From CAZPHU01 sp964586285 (GTDB taxonomy: Bacteria > Fibrobacterota > Chitinivibrionia > Chitinivibrionales > CAYFVL01): a stretch of DNA of 64,000 bases. Positions 62,938 through 64,000 of the stretch are shown here, piece by piece. The position numbers and the translations under genes were made by a program. Numbering within the stretch: the stretch's first letter is position 1; the number at the start of each line of letters is the position of its first letter. Below the pieces are notes generated by a model. The model made no database searches and had not been told where the DNA came from. It saw only the letters and a list, made by a program, of their open reading frames with translations. Location of the stretch: assembly GCA_964586285.1 (NCBI GenBank), contig CAZPHU010000004.1:16227-80226 (forward strand). Reading direction: 5' to 3'.

Positions 62938-64000
62938 TTACCACATCAGCTTTTTAGCCGTCAGTACGTTGTCTTTACGCCGGATCTGAATGATAAGCAA
63001 TCCCCGAGCGACAGTGCCCAGATCGATGGATGAAACACCTTTGTAGTGTCTGAGCAGGGCCCCCTTTGCGGTATATACCCTGACTTCATCACCGGGGGCA
63101 GCGTTTGTAAACACTATCCTGGAGCCGATGAGTGAGAATTTTGCATCCGATAAGTTACCCGAGGGGGTTCTGTTGAGTACCGGAACCGGGGTTTTGCCGT
63201 TAAGGTTAAGCTGCCCCAGGCCGGTGCAGCCAACGGTGCCGACCGTGTCGAAATATCCTCCGACAAAAAGAAGCGTGTCCTGAAGGGCGAGCGAATAAAC
63301 GTGTCCGTTAGTCCCGGAACCGAGGCTGCTCCATCTCCTCCCGTTATATTTAGCCATATGGCGCATGGAGTCCTGGCCGGAGAAAAGGAAATTTCCGCCC
63401 GCATAGATCTCATCTTCGCTGCGTACCAAAATGGAAGTAACCGATCCGTTATTTGACGGCGTGGTGAGTCCATATCACATACCGCGCCACCTGTCTCCCT
63501 CAAACACCGCGATGTTATCCACCAGACCCACGTTTATATTTCCTCCCGCATAAAGACGTCCCGATGAATCCAGGGCAAGGGCCTTTGCCGTCCCGGCTAT
63601 ATTACCCAACGGAAGCCAGGAGTATCCGTCCCACTTTGAAACTCTTCTTTGCCCCGCTAAAAACAGCTCTCCCTTTCCATACAATAACGCGTTTACCTCC
63701 CCATCGACTCCGGAGCCCGACTCTGCCCACTCGGCTCCGTCCCACACGGCCACATTCTTTGCCTCCACACTGCCCGCCGTGTCGAAAAGTCCGCCGGCGA
63801 TCAGGTTACCGCCGCCGTCCACCGCAAGCGCGTTGACCCGCCACCCTCTGATCCCCTCTCCGAGGCTGCTCCAGCTTGTTCCGTCCCACTTGGCTACATT
63901 TCGTGCCTCTACACCGCCGGCATTGCGAAAGTTTCCCCCCACATACAGATTCCCCTCATCATCTAAGGCCACTGCGTTTACAATTGCTTTTTGGTAGGGA
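62938..64000 (-). pseudogene. surface beta-propeller-like protein, interrupted by in-frame TGA and truncated by window edge
   Basis: One frame runs from the right edge (open, no start yet) to a stop at 62938 except for one TGA at 63475-63477. On both sides the same repeat continues: NLYVGGNFRNAGGVEARNVAKWDG-type before, and SEDEIYAGGNFLFSG plus LLFVGGYFDTVGT after. The break reads WRGM-stop-YGLTTPS. The C-terminus is a sorting-like tail (DEVRVYTAKGALLRHYKGVS ... LIIQIRRKDNVLTAKKLMW). The repeat pattern resembles delta-60 / WD-like extracellular propellers. A real nonsense mutation, a sequencing error or read-through remain possible. Confidence 0.75.

Overview
The window looks like part of a Gram-negative chromosome from the Fibrobacterota (FCB group), probably a Chitinispirillia/Chitinivibrionia-type free-living polysaccharide degrader. 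The main reasons are glycoside hydrolases carrying CBM4/9-like modules and C-terminal sorting-like tails, a short primary-type sigma factor without region 1.1, an outer-membrane beta-barrel, and pseudopilin genes. No 16S is present, so the taxonomy is an inference. Two 100-base N runs (41542-41641, 61359-61458) are scaffold gaps, and each one sits in tandem repeats.

Layout. 1-2477 is a large secreted protein on the minus strand, cut by the left edge. 3326-6122 is a malic enzyme plus two-subunit class I fumarase operon; with pyruvate phosphate dikinase (15338-18037) it links fumarate, malate, pyruvate and PEP. 6697-11349 is an operon-like run of a FecR-domain/beta-barrel protein, then nadC, birA and coaX (NAD, biotin and CoA cofactors). 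11386-15262 holds an MscS channel, the NAD(P)HX repair enzyme, an RNA ligase-like phosphodiesterase and a PHP hydrolase. 18232-21540 joins a degenerate GH57-like protein, a STAS membrane protein and a membrane-anchored lytic transglycosylase, convergent with and overlapping a 1612-residue periplasmic TPR protein. 26950-31131 carries the sigma factor, a membrane protein with a possible sensor-like N-terminal part, and a MEMO1-AMMECR1 fusion.

31593-37614 is the most coherent functional block: a sensor kinase, a receiver-HATPase response regulator and four polyamine genes (speD, aminopropyltransferase, ornithine-type decarboxylase, second aminopropyltransferase), all on one strand and ending at a strong terminator. 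38388-42162 has argJ, tRNA-Lys(CUU), an AraC regulator, a VOC protein and TrmO. 42485-45874 pairs a GH8 enzyme with a membrane-spanning AraC regulator that may control it. 46362-48160 is an RRM protein and a DEAD-box helicase. 48432-51996 is a minor pseudopilin operon (FimT/GspH, PilV, PilW, PilX order) with a clear sigma70-type promoter. 52322-61050 has a SLOG-like protein, a secreted tail protein, a multi-PAS kinase, a GH5 mannanase-like enzyme, a MITE-like element and an Fe-S photolyase-like protein. The right end holds palindrome-rich 207-bp repeats, an unknown 268-residue protein, and a beta-propeller-like surface protein interrupted by one in-frame TGA and running off the edge.

The most unusual items are: the one-stop interruption at 63475; the repeats at 61081-61540 whose hairpin gains a base pair between copies; the 166-bp inverted-repeat element at 59185; the polyamine/two-component block with a REC-HATPase regulator; the degenerate GH57-STAS-transglycosylase operon; and the membrane AraC/GH8 pair. 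I found no CRISPR array, prophage, restriction system or transposase.
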